A stretch of DNA of 64,000 nucleotides from Anaerolineae bacterium (GTDB taxonomy: Bacteria; Chloroflexota; Anaerolineae; DUEN01): assembly GCA_025060615.1 (NCBI GenBank), contig JANXBS010000006.1:1-64000 (forward strand). Direction: 5' to 3'. The notes beneath the pieces were generated by a model. It did no database searches and was not told the DNA's origin. It was given only the letters and a program-made list of their open reading frames with translations. A program made the translations under genes and the position numbers. The stretch's first letter is position 1. Every line of letters starts with the position of its first letter. This document shows, piece after piece, positions 1 through 8,591 of this stretch.

Positions 1-1
1 A

Positions 2-232
2 ACGAAGAAAAAAAAAAGTGGGGCCGAGCCCTTCCTGGCCGAACTGACGGTGCCGGAAGTGCGTCGCCTGCTGGAGATGGCGCTGCCCTTGCCAGTGCAG
101 TTAACAGCCTTACAGCTGGCTTAGTCGGATTGACGGCGAGCTAAGCGGCTGCAGGCCAAACAAAGCCACCATCGACGCCAGGCCAGCGCCTGGCAACGTG
201 CCTTGAGCCGTAAACACAACCCTCTGCCATAA
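2..232 (+). pseudogene. Decayed C-terminal end of an IS transposase
   Basis: One frame reads through from the window edge with a basic start (KKKKSGAEPF), then LTVPEVRRLLEMALPLP and ends QLA before TAG at 122-124. The same frame continues past TAG and a TGA at 131-133 into RRAKRLQAKQSHHRRQ and a final TAA at 230-232. The short VPEVRRLL segment followed by a basic WRR-x-RR-x-H-RR tail resembles the C-terminus of DDE-type transposases common in Chloroflexota. Both stops fall where that tail normally has Trp, so TGG to TAG and TGG to TGA decay explains them. The family assignment is from memory of the tail only. The rest of the element lies outside the window, and the element's right end is probably near 233-250. 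Confidence 0.5.
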
Positions 233-250
233 CCGCAGTTGTAGTACTAA

Positions 251-598
251 ATCCATCACGATGATGGCGATATGCGCCCGCTATTACCTGCTTTGATCGA
301 AATGGGCATTGATATTCTAAATCCTATCCAATGGCGCTGTGGAAACTGGGATCTGGCGATGCTGAAAGCAGAATATGGCAAGCATCTCTGTTTCCATGGT
401 GCCGTAGACAATCAACAGACGCTTCCCTTCGGCACCCCAGAAGACGTGCAAGCCGAGGTGAGACACCTGATCGCTACTCTGTCTTGTGACGGGACCGGCT
501 TTATCATCGGGCCATGCCATAACCTGCAGCCTATCACGCCCGTCGAGAACATCATCGCCCTGTACGAAGCCGCCCGCGAGTCCAGCTCCTTGCGTTGA
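251..598 (+). pseudogene. 5'-truncated uroporphyrinogen decarboxylase-family gene
   Basis: The frame opens right after a TAA at 248-250 and reads IHHDDGDMRPLLPALIEMGI then DILNPIQW, continuing to TGA at 596-598. This is the C-terminal third of the URO-D / MtaA-like barrel: the family has a conserved H-x-DG..pli..lie.GiDilnP.Q core followed by a late G-a-x-C-H-N-x-x-x-x-TP-x-E-N motif, seen here as GPCHNLQPITPVENI. Family members are about 340-400 residues, so roughly 230 N-terminal residues are missing. The transposase relic immediately upstream suggests insertion cut the gene. An internal ATG at 272 exists but has no ribosome site. A complete paralogue-type gene lies at 50857-52053. Confidence 0.75.
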
Positions 599-701
599 GA
601 GAAAGTCCGCTCATGACCGCCCGGTCGCTCAGGTTTCGCCACCAAAGCTGCTGGGTAGCGGATAGCCAACCAATCAGCACCTCACCTCTCTTGCGCTGAC
701 A

Positions 702-710
702 TGGTATAAT
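702..710 (+). promoter_or_regulatory. Extended -10 promoter for the rhamnulokinase gene
   Basis: TGG followed by TATAAT (705-710) forms an extended -10 element. No good -35 is seen 17 bp upstream, which extended -10 promoters tolerate. Transcription would start near 717, about 40 bases before the ATG at 757, which has GGAGGAG as ribosome site. The gap 599-756 holds nothing else I recognise. Confidence 0.5.
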
Positions 711-756
711 CTCCTAGTAGCACACCGCCATCTTCACGACGGAGGAGTTCCCACCC

Positions 757-2238
757 ATGGCACACAAAACCTATTTGGCCTTCGATCTGGGCGCGTCCAA
801 CGGGCGAGCGATCGCCGGCTACTTCGACGGCGAGCGGCTGCACCTCGAGGTGATCCACCGCTTCGATAACCCTATGATCCAGACACCCGTGTACCGCCAC
901 TGGGATGTGTTGGGGCTATTCCGCGAGCTGATGCAGGCCCTACGCGCCTGGGCCGCCCGCGGCGAAGGCGAACTGAGCAGCGTCGGCGTGGACACATGGG
1001 GCGTGGATTTCGCCCTTCTTGGGCGCGATGGCACCCTGCTGGGCAACCCTATCGCATACCGAGACCCCTATACCGAAGGGGTGATGGATTCGGTGGTCAC
1101 AGAGCTAGGGAGAGCGTTCATCTTCGAGCAAACCGGCTTGCAATTCATGCCCATTAATACCCTCTATCAACTCATCGCCCTAGCCCGCAGAAAAGCGCCA
1201 CAACTCGAAGCCGCCGACCAGCTCCTAATGATGCCCGACTTGTTTCATTACTTCCTCACCGGCGAGCGTGTGGTCGAGTTCACCGACGCCACCACCACCC
1301 AGTGTTACAACCCCCGCACCGGCGACTGGGCATGGGAACTGATCGAACGAGTGGGACTGCCTCGCCGCATCTTCTCGCCCGTGGTGCCGCCCGGCACGCG
1401 CATCGGTACGCTGCTCCGCCATGTCTCAGAGGAGACCGGCGTCGGAACCGTCGAGGTGATCGCCCCCGCCTCCCATGACACTGGCTCGGCGGTGGCTGCG
1501 GTTCCGGCTCGAGGCGAAGATTGGGCTTACATCAGCCTAGGCACTTGGGCGCTCATGGGCATCGAGGTGCGCACTCCCATCCTGTCCGGTGAGGCATTGG
1601 CGGCCAATTTTACCAACGAAGGTGGAGTGGACGGCACCTATCGGTTCTTGAAGAACATCACCGGCCTCTGGCTGGTGCAGGAGTGCCGTCGTATCTGGGC
1701 GCGCGAGGATGGCCAAGCGACCAGCTGGGATGAGCTCATCCGCATGGCGGCAGAGGCCCAGCCGCTCCGCTCGTTCGTGGACCCCGATGATTTGCTCTTC
1801 TTGAGCCCACCGGACATGCCCGAGGCGATCCGCTCGTACTGTCGGAGGACAGGACAGCCCGTCCCCGAGCGCCGCGGCGAGGTCCTACGTTGCGCGCTGG
1901 AGGGATTGGCACTCAAGTGCCGCTACACCGCCGACACGCTGGCTCGCTTACGAGGCAAGTCGCTGCAGGTGCTACACATCGTAGGAGGCGGCATCCAAAA
2001 CCGCCTGCTATGCCAATTCATCGCCAATGCGACAGGGTTGCCGGTGATCACCGGCCCCATCGAGGCGACCGCGATGGGGAACATCTTGATCCAGGCCATG
2101 GGGCAGGGATACATCGGTTCATTGCAAGAGCTGCGAGAGGTAGTACGCCGCTCAGTAGCGCCGGAGGAGTACACGCCGCAGGATACGGCGGCCTGGGAAG
2201 AGGCCTATGGCCGGTTTCAAAGGCTGCTGACGGCATGA
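757..2238 (+). CDS. rhaB: Rhamnulokinase (L-rhamnulose kinase)
   Basis: A 493-residue FGGY-family kinase that phosphorylates L-rhamnulose to L-rhamnulose 1-phosphate in L-rhamnose breakdown. The N-terminal actin-like ATPase motif FDLGASNGRA (residues 9-18) is the characteristic RhaB form of the phosphate-1 loop. VGVDTWGVDFALL follows, with the RhaB-type GVDTWGVD substrate segment, and the C-terminal adenosine region IVGGGIQNRLLCQFIANATG is clear. Length matches RhaB (about 480-490). The ATG at 757 is preceded by GGAGGAG at a normal distance. No rhaA, rhaD or rhamnose transporter is adjacent, so the gene stands alone here. The truncated URO-D gene upstream is unrelated. Function is well supported by family motifs; sugar specificity is inferred from whole-length resemblance. 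Confidence 0.92.
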   Translation: MAHKTYLAFDLGASNGRAIAGYFDGERLHLEVIHRFDNPMIQTPVYRHWDVLGLFRELMQALRAWAARGEGELSSVGVDTWGVDFALLGRDGTLLGNPIAYRDPYTEGVMDSVVTELGRAFIFEQTGLQFMPINTLYQLIALARRKAPQLEAADQLLMMPDLFHYFLTGERVVEFTDATTTQCYNPRTGDWAWELIERVGLPRRIFSPVVPPGTRIGTLLRHVSEETGVGTVEVIAPASHDTGSAVAAVPARGEDWAYISLGTWALMGIEVRTPILSGEALAANFTNEGGVDGTYRFLKNITGLWLVQECRRIWAREDGQATSWDELIRMAAEAQPLRSFVDPDDLLFLSPPDMPEAIRSYCRRTGQPVPERRGEVLRCALEGLALKCRYTADTLARLRGKSLQVLHIVGGGIQNRLLCQFIANATGLPVITGPIEATAMGNILIQAMGQGYIGSLQELREVVRRSVAPEEYTPQDTAAWEEAYGRFQRLLTA

Positions 2239-2313
2239 CGAATCGGCGGAGCAGCAAGTCAGCGAGTTATAGGCCACGAGTTGCTACTCGCGGCTCGATG
2301 CTTCGCGACCAGC

Positions 2314-3402
2314 CTATCCTTCTTCGCCTTTGACAAGGCGGTTCAGCGCGTTCGCCAACACTTGGATCGCGCGCAGGTACTCGCTGATCTCGATGTGCTC
2401 CTCAGGCGTGTGATCCAGGCTGGAATCGCCAGGGCCATAAGCCAGGATCGGGCATCGCCAAGCCGGCCCCACCACATTCATGTCGCTGGTGCCGGTCTTC
2501 ACCTTGAACCCCGGCCGACCGCCCTGGTCCCGGATGGCTGCCAGGAAGGCTCGCACCAACGGCGTGTTCTTAGAAGCCCGGTAGGCCGGCTCGTATCCAC
2601 GGAACGTGAGCTGCACCTCCAAACCCGGTGCCGTCGGCGCGGCCGCTCGGATCGCTTGTTCCAGCTCTTCACGGCTTATGTCTAGTGGCAATCGCAACCC
2701 CACCGTAGCGTCTACACGATCGCACAGGCCATCGCTGGACGAGCAGAGATCACGCAGCGATGGCAACAAGCGATCGAAGACACCTTGGCGGTCCCGGTTG
2801 AACTCCTCGGCAAAGCGCTGAATCCCTAACCACCAAGCTACAGCGGCCTCGCAGACGCTCTCGAGCGGCCCGGCGGTGTGTCCCACGGGCTGGCGGGCAG
2901 TGAAATCGGCCAGCAGACGCCCCTTGTACCCTAGCGTCACCCGGTCCCAGGTGCTAGGCTCGCCGATGACGCAGGCATCCGGCCGATAACGCGGGATCAC
3001 ATGCCGAGCCCCCTTGGAGGTGGCCGCTTCCTCCTCCACGGCGCCTATCACTACGAGCTTCCAGCCAGAAGAAAGCTGGACCTGAGCTGCTGCCTCGATA
3101 AAGGCACACAGCGGCCCCTTGGCATCCACACTTCCTCGGCCGTACAGCCGATCCCCCTCAACGCGCACAGGAATACGGCCGGGCACGGTGTCCATGTGGC
3201 CCAACAGCACGATCACATGCTCTGCATCCGGCGCGCCGATTTCGCCAATGGCATTGCCGGCCTCGTCCACGAAGGCGCGATCATAACCGCGTCGACGCAT
3301 GGCGTCCACCAAATACGCGGCGACGGCCTGTTCCCGGCCGGAAAGGCTTTCGATTGCCAAAGCCCCCTGCAGTAATGTCACCGGTTCAGACAATGACGAC
3401 AT
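2314..3402 (-). CDS. lysK: [LysW]-lysine hydrolase LysK (M20 family)
   Basis: A 362-residue zinc-dependent M20 amidohydrolase. LysK releases lysine (or ornithine) from the carrier protein LysW at the end of the AAA-type lysine pathway used by Thermus, Deinococcus, several Chloroflexota and archaea. Visible motifs: LGHMDTVPG (metal ligands H and D), [14 protein letters not shown] (bridging Asp), [12 protein letters not shown] (catalytic Glu pair), [17 protein letters not shown], and [12 protein letters not shown] near the C-terminus, which is typical of LysK and its close relatives. Length is as expected for the family (about 350). The other lys genes are not in this window. ArgE/DapE-like deacylases are the alternative, but the GYKGRL and KTGTSDMN signatures favour LysK. 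Confidence 0.85.
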   Translation of the reverse strand: MSSLSEPVTLLQGALAIESLSGREQAVAAYLVDAMRRRGYDRAFVDEAGNAIGEIGAPDAEHVIVLLGHMDTVPGRIPVRVEGDRLYGRGSVDAKGPLCAFIEAAAQVQLSSGWKLVVIGAVEEEAATSKGARHVIPRYRPDACVIGEPSTWDRVTLGYKGRLLADFTARQPVGHTAGPLESVCEAAVAWWLGIQRFAEEFNRDRQGVFDRLLPSLRDLCSSSDGLCDRVDATVGLRLPLDISREELEQAIRAAAPTAPGLEVQLTFRGYEPAYRASKNTPLVRAFLAAIRDQGGRPGFKVKTGTSDMNVVGPAWRCPILAYGPGDSSLDHTPEEHIEISEYLRAIQVLANALNRLVKGEEG

Positions 3403-3448
3403 ACCCCAGCTTGCGTTGCCTCCGTGTTATCTCAGGGTAGCTCTGCAT

Positions 3449-3477
3449 TTTATACACTACCCGAAAGAAACCCGCAA
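3449..3477 (-). promoter_or_regulatory. Sigma-70 promoter of lysK
   Basis: On the minus strand TTGCGG (3472-3477) and TATAAA (3449-3454) are 17 bp apart. Transcription would begin near 3442, 40 bases before the lysK ATG at 3402. Confidence 0.55.
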
Positions 3478-3526
3478 TTCTAGGGATGGTTCACCATCGG
3501 TTGACATATCGAGGCTACGCGCTTGC

Positions 3527-3555
3527 TTGACACTGCGACAGGCCTGCGCTACACT
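3527..3555 (+). promoter_or_regulatory. Sigma-70 promoter of the ABC exporter operon
   Basis: TTGACA (3527-3532), 17 bp, TACACT (3550-3555). The start point would be near 3562. An ATG at 3555 lies inside the -10 box and cannot be the translation start, which pushes the start of the first exporter gene to GTG 3594. Confidence 0.7.
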
Positions 3556-3593
3556 TGCGTCACCTTACTTCCTCTGGCAATCGGAGTTGCGCA

Positions 3594-5414
3594 GTGTCAT
3601 CTAGCGAGGAGGTAGTTCCACTCGCTTTGCGCCCGCCTGGCGCTGGGCGCATCCTGTGGCGTTGTTTTGGCTATCTGCGCCCCTATTGGCGGCAAACCGC
3701 CAGCGCGTACCTCTCGCTGATGGGAACCAATGTCCTAGCCCTGGTGATCCCCCAATTCATCCGATGGATCGTAGACCAGGGAATTCGTGGCCGTGACATC
3801 CGGCTATTGGGCTGGTCGGTCTTGGCTCTCCTGGGATTGACCCTGGTCAAAGGAGGCTTGAGCTTCCTACAGGGGCGGTGGACGGAGATCGCCTCGCAAG
3901 GCGTAGCCTACGACTTGCGCAATGCCATCCATCGGAAGCTCGCTGCGCTCTCTTTCTCCTATCATGATCAGACAGAAACCGGGCAACTCCTCTCTCGGGC
4001 TGTCCAAGACGTGGAGCGCATTCGCTTTTTGACGGGGCGCGCCTTTCTGCGGTTGACCGACGGGGTGCTGCTCCTGATCGGCACGGCTGCCGTGTTGATC
4101 TGGATGAATCCCCGGTTGGCATCGCTGGCGCTGGCGACGATGCCCCTCTTGGCTTGGCGCGCGCTCCATTTTGGCCGCCGTTTCCGCCCACTCTCGCTTG
4201 CGATTCAGCAGCAGCTGGGCGTGTTGACCACCCGGCTGGAACAAAACCTGCGCGGCGCGCGCATCGTCAAGGCCTTTGCCCAGGAGGAAAGCGAGATCGC
4301 CCGCTTCGATCGGGAAAACGATCGCTGGTTCGAGCTCTCTGCCGAGGCTGCCCGCCTCCAGGCGCTGAACATCCCGCTGATGGATTTGATCGCCAACGTC
4401 GGCACCATCTTTATCCTCTGGTATGGCGGCTTCCTGGTCATCCGTGGCGATCTCACCCTAGGCGAGATGGTGGCCTTCTCAACGTACCTGACCCAGTTGA
4501 TCCAGCCTGTGCGGCGGCTGGGGATGATTATCTCCGCCGTGGCACAAGCTATCGCCGCAGGTGAGCGCATCTTCGAGATCCTGGACGCCGCATCGGAGGT
4601 TCAGGACGCGCCGGATGCCATTGAGCTGCCGCCCGTGCGCGGGCATGTCCGCTTCGAACGGGTCTCTTTCGCCTACTTTGGCCGCCATCGCGTGCTCAGT
4701 GACATCAGCTTCGAAGCCCTGCCCGGCCAGATCATCGCCCTGTTGGGCGCGACGGGCTCCGGCAAGAGCACCATCATCAACCTTATCCCGCGCTTTTATG
4801 ATCCCACCGAGGGACGCATTACGATTGATGGCTACGACATCCGGCAGGTAACACTGCATTCGCTGCGGGAGCAGATCGGCATTGTCCTACAGGAGACCAC
4901 GCTTTTCGCCACCACCATCCGGGAGAACATCGCCTTCGGGCGGCTCGACGCCAGCGAGGAGGAGATCATCGCCGCGGCCAAGGCGGCGCAGGCCCATCAG
5001 TTTATCCTGGAGATGCCCAATGGGTACGATACCCTCGTCGGCGAGCGCGGAGTCACTCTCTCCGGAGGGCAGAAGCAGCGGATCGCCATCGCCCGCGCTC
5101 TGCTAAAGGACCCGCGCATCTTGATCCTCGACGACGCGATGGCGAGCGTAGACGCCGAGACGGAACATCTGATCCAGATGGCACTAGAGCGCCTGATGCG
5201 CGGGCGTACCTCGTTTATCATCGCTCAACGCCTGAGCACAGTGCGTATGGCGGATCTGATCTTGGTGCTGGAGAAGGGGCGCATCGCTGCCTGCGGCACG
5301 CACGAGGAGCTATTACGCACCTCGGGGCTGTACGCGGAGATCTATTACCGACAGCTCAAGCCGCAAAGTCAAGGCGCTGCCAATACGCAAGCGATAGGAG
5401 AAGGCAAGGGATGA
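3594..5414 (+). CDS. ABC exporter subunit A (TMD-NBD half-transporter, degenerate ATP site)
   Basis: A 606-residue half-transporter: six membrane segments in about residues 20-300, then an ATPase domain. Walker A GATGSGKST, signature LSGGQ and Walker B ILILDDAMASVD are visible. The catalytic Glu after Walker B is Asp (LDD instead of LDE) and the switch His is Gln (IIAQRLSTV instead of IAHRLSTV). This is the pattern of the degenerate subunit in heterodimeric exporters such as TM287/288 and BmrCD. GTG 3594 is chosen because GGAG (3583-3586) precedes it and the promoter rules out the ATG at 3555; TTG 3627 behind GAGGAGGT is an alternative. It overlaps the next gene by ATGA, so the two are translationally coupled. 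The substrate (lipid, drug or peptide) cannot be read from sequence. Confidence 0.9.
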   Translation: MSSSEEVVPLALRPPGAGRILWRCFGYLRPYWRQTASAYLSLMGTNVLALVIPQFIRWIVDQGIRGRDIRLLGWSVLALLGLTLVKGGLSFLQGRWTEIASQGVAYDLRNAIHRKLAALSFSYHDQTETGQLLSRAVQDVERIRFLTGRAFLRLTDGVLLLIGTAAVLIWMNPRLASLALATMPLLAWRALHFGRRFRPLSLAIQQQLGVLTTRLEQNLRGARIVKAFAQEESEIARFDRENDRWFELSAEAARLQALNIPLMDLIANVGTIFILWYGGFLVIRGDLTLGEMVAFSTYLTQLIQPVRRLGMIISAVAQAIAAGERIFEILDAASEVQDAPDAIELPPVRGHVRFERVSFAYFGRHRVLSDISFEALPGQIIALLGATGSGKSTIINLIPRFYDPTEGRITIDGYDIRQVTLHSLREQIGIVLQETTLFATTIRENIAFGRLDASEEEIIAAAKAAQAHQFILEMPNGYDTLVGERGVTLSGGQKQRIAIARALLKDPRILILDDAMASVDAETEHLIQMALERLMRGRTSFIIAQRLSTVRMADLILVLEKGRIAACGTHEELLRTSGLYAEIYYRQLKPQSQGAANTQAIGEGKG

Positions 5415-7231
5415 CGTTCTCCATTGGGGCAGCCGGCGCGAACCTGGGGCCGCGCGGCGCCATCGAGAGCTTCGGCGAACAGGTGGAGGGACGCGCCTTC
5501 AACCCGCGCGTGGTCGTACGCTTGCTGGCGTATGTGCGTCCCCACTGGCCTCGTATGGCGATCGCCTTTGCCTGCATGCTCATCGCCTCAGGGTTGAGCC
5601 TGGCCGCGCCGTATCTGGTCAAGATAGCCATTGACCAATTCATCGCTCGCGGCGACGTCGCCGGGCTGACGCAGATCGCGTTCCTCACGGCGGGCGCTTT
5701 CCTCGGCATCTACGCGGCTTCCTCCGCACAGCAATACCTGCTCTCCTGGGTGGGGCAGAAGGTGCTGGCAGATCTGCGCGCCCGGCTCTTCCGTCATCTT
5801 CAGAACCTGCCTTTGGGCTATCACGACACCCATATCGTCGGCGTGACCATCTCTCGGGTCATCAACGATGTGGCAGTGATCAACGAGCTGCTGTCACAAG
5901 GGCTGATCACCCTGGTGGGCGACGCGTTGGTGCTAGCCGGGATCATCGTTGTGATGCTCGGGATGAGCCCGCGGCTGGCGCTGCTGACCTTCAGCGTCCT
6001 GCCGCTGATTACGCTGGCCACCCACTTGTTCGCCCGTCGCGCGCAGGTCGCCTTTCGCCAGACACGCGCCCGCATCGCCGCCGTGGTGGGGGACCTAGCC
6101 GAGAACATCTCCGGAATGCGGGTAATTCAGGCGTTCGCCCAGGAGAGCGCCTCGCAGGAGCGTTTCGAGGCGGTGAACCGGGCCAACCGCGATGCCAATA
6201 TCGCCGCCATGTCCCTTTCATTCGTGTTCCTGCCCTCTGTGGAGTTCCTGGGGACGCTGGCGATGGCGATCGTGCTGTGGTTCGGCGGCCTGGCGGTCGC
6301 CCGGGGCGAACTTACCCTAGGAGTAGTGGTGGCATTCCTGGCCTATGTGACCCGCTTCTTCCAGCCCATCCAGGAGCTGAGCCAGCTTTATACCACTATG
6401 CAGGCGGCGATGGCTGGGGGTGAACGCGTGCTGGATTTGCTCGACACGCAGCCGGCAGTAGCCGATCGGCCCGATGCCATCGAGATGCCGCCGATCGTGG
6501 GCCGGGTGGAGCTAAGGGATGTCTCGTTCTCATACCGAAACGAGGCGCCGGTGTTGCATCATATCAACCTGATCATCGAGCCTGGGCAGACGGTAGCGTT
6601 GGTAGGGCCTACAGGCGCCGGCAAAACGTCCATCGCCAATCTGATCGCTCGCTTCTACGATGTGACCGAAGGCGCCGTGCTGATTGACGGCATAGACGTG
6701 CGTATGGTCCGGCAGCGCTCCTTGCGACGACAGATGGGGCTAGTGCCCCAGGATCCGTTTCTCTTCTCCGGTACTATCGCTGACAATATCCGCTTCGGAC
6801 GTCCCGACGCGCCCGACGAAGCGATCGAGGAGGCAGCTCGTCTGGCGAACGCGCACGAGTTCATCGTCGCCTTGCCGGATGGCTACGACACAGAGATCCT
6901 AGAGGGCGGCGTCAACCTGTCCATGGGCCAACGCCAGCTTATCTGCATCGCCCGCGCGGTGCTGGCCAATCCCCGTATCCTAATCCTGGATGAGGCCACT
7001 GCCAGCGTGGACACGGTTACTGAAGCGCTGATTCAAGAGGCGCTGCAACGACTGCTGGCCGGGCGCACTGCGATCGTCATCGCGCATCGGCTGAGCACCG
7101 TCCGCAACGCCGATTTGATCTGCGTAGTGCAGGATGGCCGCATCGTCGAGCAAGGACGACACGAGGAACTCCTGATAAAGGGAGGCCTTTACCGTGAGCT
7201 ATATGAACGGCAATTCGTGAAGATGAAGTGA
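5411..7231 (+). CDS. ABC exporter subunit B (TMD-NBD half-transporter, catalytic)
   Basis: A 606-residue partner of the preceding subunit, with an N-terminal extension of about 35 residues before six membrane segments and an ATPase domain. It has Walker A GPTGAGKTS, a full Walker B with catalytic Glu (ILILDEATASVD) and the switch His (IAHRLSTVR). Its signature is LSMGQ instead of LSGGQ. Thus subunit B supplies the working Walker motifs and subunit A the working signature; the opposite pairing is degenerate on both faces. This complementarity is strong evidence that the two work as one heterodimer in the inner membrane. The start ATG at 5411 overlaps the upstream stop. Export cargo is unknown. 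Confidence 0.92.
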   Translation: MTFSIGAAGANLGPRGAIESFGEQVEGRAFNPRVVVRLLAYVRPHWPRMAIAFACMLIASGLSLAAPYLVKIAIDQFIARGDVAGLTQIAFLTAGAFLGIYAASSAQQYLLSWVGQKVLADLRARLFRHLQNLPLGYHDTHIVGVTISRVINDVAVINELLSQGLITLVGDALVLAGIIVVMLGMSPRLALLTFSVLPLITLATHLFARRAQVAFRQTRARIAAVVGDLAENISGMRVIQAFAQESASQERFEAVNRANRDANIAAMSLSFVFLPSVEFLGTLAMAIVLWFGGLAVARGELTLGVVVAFLAYVTRFFQPIQELSQLYTTMQAAMAGGERVLDLLDTQPAVADRPDAIEMPPIVGRVELRDVSFSYRNEAPVLHHINLIIEPGQTVALVGPTGAGKTSIANLIARFYDVTEGAVLIDGIDVRMVRQRSLRRQMGLVPQDPFLFSGTIADNIRFGRPDAPDEAIEEAARLANAHEFIVALPDGYDTEILEGGVNLSMGQRQLICIARAVLANPRILILDEATASVDTVTEALIQEALQRLLAGRTAIVIAHRLSTVRNADLICVVQDGRIVEQGRHEELLIKGGLYRELYERQFVKMK

Positions 7232-7244
7232 AGCGTGATGAGTC

Positions 7245-7351
7245 GTGAAATTTCACCAACCTACGCAGAGGAGATTTCCGCTCTGCGCCTCCCCCACAAG
7301 AACATCCGTTCACCCCTGAGCTGAGATCGGAGAGGTGAAATAGCTCAGGGG
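7245..7351. terminator. Convergent terminator region with three inverted repeats
   Basis: Between the ABC exporter and the converging Csx3-fusion gene lie three symmetrical elements. The first is a perfect 12-base palindrome GTGAAATTTCAC (7245-7256). The second is a stem CGCAGAG/CTCTGCG (7264-7270 with 7281-7287, 10-base loop). The third is a perfect 10-bp stem CCCCTGAGCT/AGCTCAGGGG (7313-7322 with 7342-7351, 19-base loop) that contains the stop codon of the minus-strand gene. No long T-run follows, so factor-independent termination is not certain, but a bidirectional transcript boundary is the natural reading. Confidence 0.5.
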
Positions 7352-8511
7352 ATGGAGTTCACCCCCATCGGTATCGAGGAAACCAACGCGCCAGGGGACA
7401 AGCCATCAACCCGCGAGTGCACAACGACAGCCTGGTGAGCCAATCGCGGCTCATAGATGGCGACCCAGGGCATATGCAGGTACGTCCGGGCCAGGGAGGT
7501 CCACAGCCACTGGGGCAGTTTGCCGCTGAGGACTAAGCCGCGGTCCCTGGGCACTGGGGGGGCAGCCAATTCCTCCATCTCGCTATAGTCCACGTAATGA
7601 TAAGGCAGGGCGAACTCCAAGCGCGTGTGATCCCTTTCGACGAAGGACGCGGCCTGGAGGGGAGAGCGACGGGCGGGCGGAGCAATAGTAAGGAGCGGCG
7701 TGATCACCCATCCCAGCCGCGGGTCGAACTGATAAAAATCATGCGGATACGTGTGGCAGGCGATGGCAGCATACAGCCAGGCAGGTCCGCGCCCATATAG
7801 CGAAATCGGTGCGTCAGCGGGCAAATAGGCGAGGACCCTCAGAAGATGGCCTGGCTGCCACGCCTTGGGGTCAAGACGTAGGATCTGGGCGAGTCGATCC
7901 AGCTCCACCACGGTCTTTGTAAGGGCCTGCGACAGATGGAGGCCGCGCAGCTCCTCACGAGTGTAGGCGAAGAGGTGTGCCACGAGGTCCAGAAGCGCAT
8001 AAAAGGCCTCCCCTGGGTGATATCCCGTCCGGCTGAGCCCGGAGATGACGCCTTGGAGGATGGGATGCCTGGCCTCGATGTGATCGGGTCCCTCAAAGGT
8101 GGATCGAAGATCGGCGATCACGATCAAGCCATGGCGCCGAGCTAGGTCAGACCAGAACTCGTGGCTCTCGGCGTCCCGGCTAAGAAGTATGGCGTGAGTG
8201 CAGCGATCGAAAATCTCCTCTTGCGAGAGCTGGGGTAGACCTCCCACGTCTACCAGCATGGGCACGAGGCGGCTCGCAATGCTCTGGCACATGGCATCTA
8301 CCCACCTTTGGGTGAAGGAGCCCTTGATCCGGATGGCACGTACTACCTCTGAGCTAGCCTGATACAACCAGTCGCCCTCACCATCCGGCGCTGCTCGCAA
8401 CAGGTAATGGTCTACTTCACGAGTACGCAACTGCTGCGATAGATGGTATGCCAAGGTAGACTTGCCACTGTGAGGAGGCCCACCGATCATGACTGCAGGT
8501 AAGGTATCCAC
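7345..8511 (-). CDS. P-loop NTPase fused to a Csx3/Crn3 cyclic-oligoadenylate ring nuclease domain
   Basis: 388 residues. The N-terminus has a Walker A, GGPPHSGKST (residues 10-19), and a Walker-B-like strand MLVDVGG, so about residues 1-200 form a kinase-like or AAA-like NTPase domain. About residues 298-388 match Csx3/Crn3: SEMEELAAPP, GLVLSGKLPQWLWTSLARTY, then WVAIYEPRLAHQAVVVHSR. Csx3 degrades cyclic tetra-adenylate, the second messenger of type III CRISPR. AAA-Csx3 fusions are known in the literature; what the NTPase part does is not. Two changes are visible against the family form as I recall it: YDPR is YEPR, and the late VVV-x-SH reads VVVHSR, so nuclease activity may be altered. Start GTG 8511 sits behind AGGAG at 10 bases; TATAAA at 8537-8542 on this strand may be its -10 box. 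It is divergent from the CARF-LuxR gene. Confidence 0.8.
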   Translation of the reverse strand: MDTLPAVMIGGPPHSGKSTLAYHLSQQLRTREVDHYLLRAAPDGEGDWLYQASSEVVRAIRIKGSFTQRWVDAMCQSIASRLVPMLVDVGGLPQLSQEEIFDRCTHAILLSRDAESHEFWSDLARRHGLIVIADLRSTFEGPDHIEARHPILQGVISGLSRTGYHPGEAFYALLDLVAHLFAYTREELRGLHLSQALTKTVVELDRLAQILRLDPKAWQPGHLLRVLAYLPADAPISLYGRGPAWLYAAIACHTYPHDFYQFDPRLGWVITPLLTIAPPARRSPLQAASFVERDHTRLEFALPYHYVDYSEMEELAAPPVPRDRGLVLSGKLPQWLWTSLARTYLHMPWVAIYEPRLAHQAVVVHSRVDGLSPGALVSSIPMGVNSIP

Positions 8512-8591
8512 GTCTCATCATCTCCTGATCTCGCTGTTTATAGCCACGGCCACAGCAAAACTTGATCATTGGCACACGGGAGGCAGCGAAG
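8512..8591. promoter_or_regulatory. Short divergent control region between Csx3 fusion and CARF-LuxR gene
   Basis: Only 80 bases separate the two starts, so both promoters and any operator must overlap here. On the minus strand TATAAA (8537-8542) is a good -10 with no clear -35. For the plus strand the ribosome site GGGAGG precedes ATG 8592, but no convincing promoter hexamers are seen. No clear palindrome was found. Confidence 0.35.

Noticed and set aside
122-133. Recoded stop codons in the transposase tail
   Set aside because: Two different stops (TAG, TGA) within four codons, both at likely Trp positions, are best explained by decay.
3555-3557. ATG 3555 as start of the first exporter gene
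   Set aside because: It overlaps the -10 box of a good promoter; GTG 3594 has a ribosome site and starts inside the transcript.
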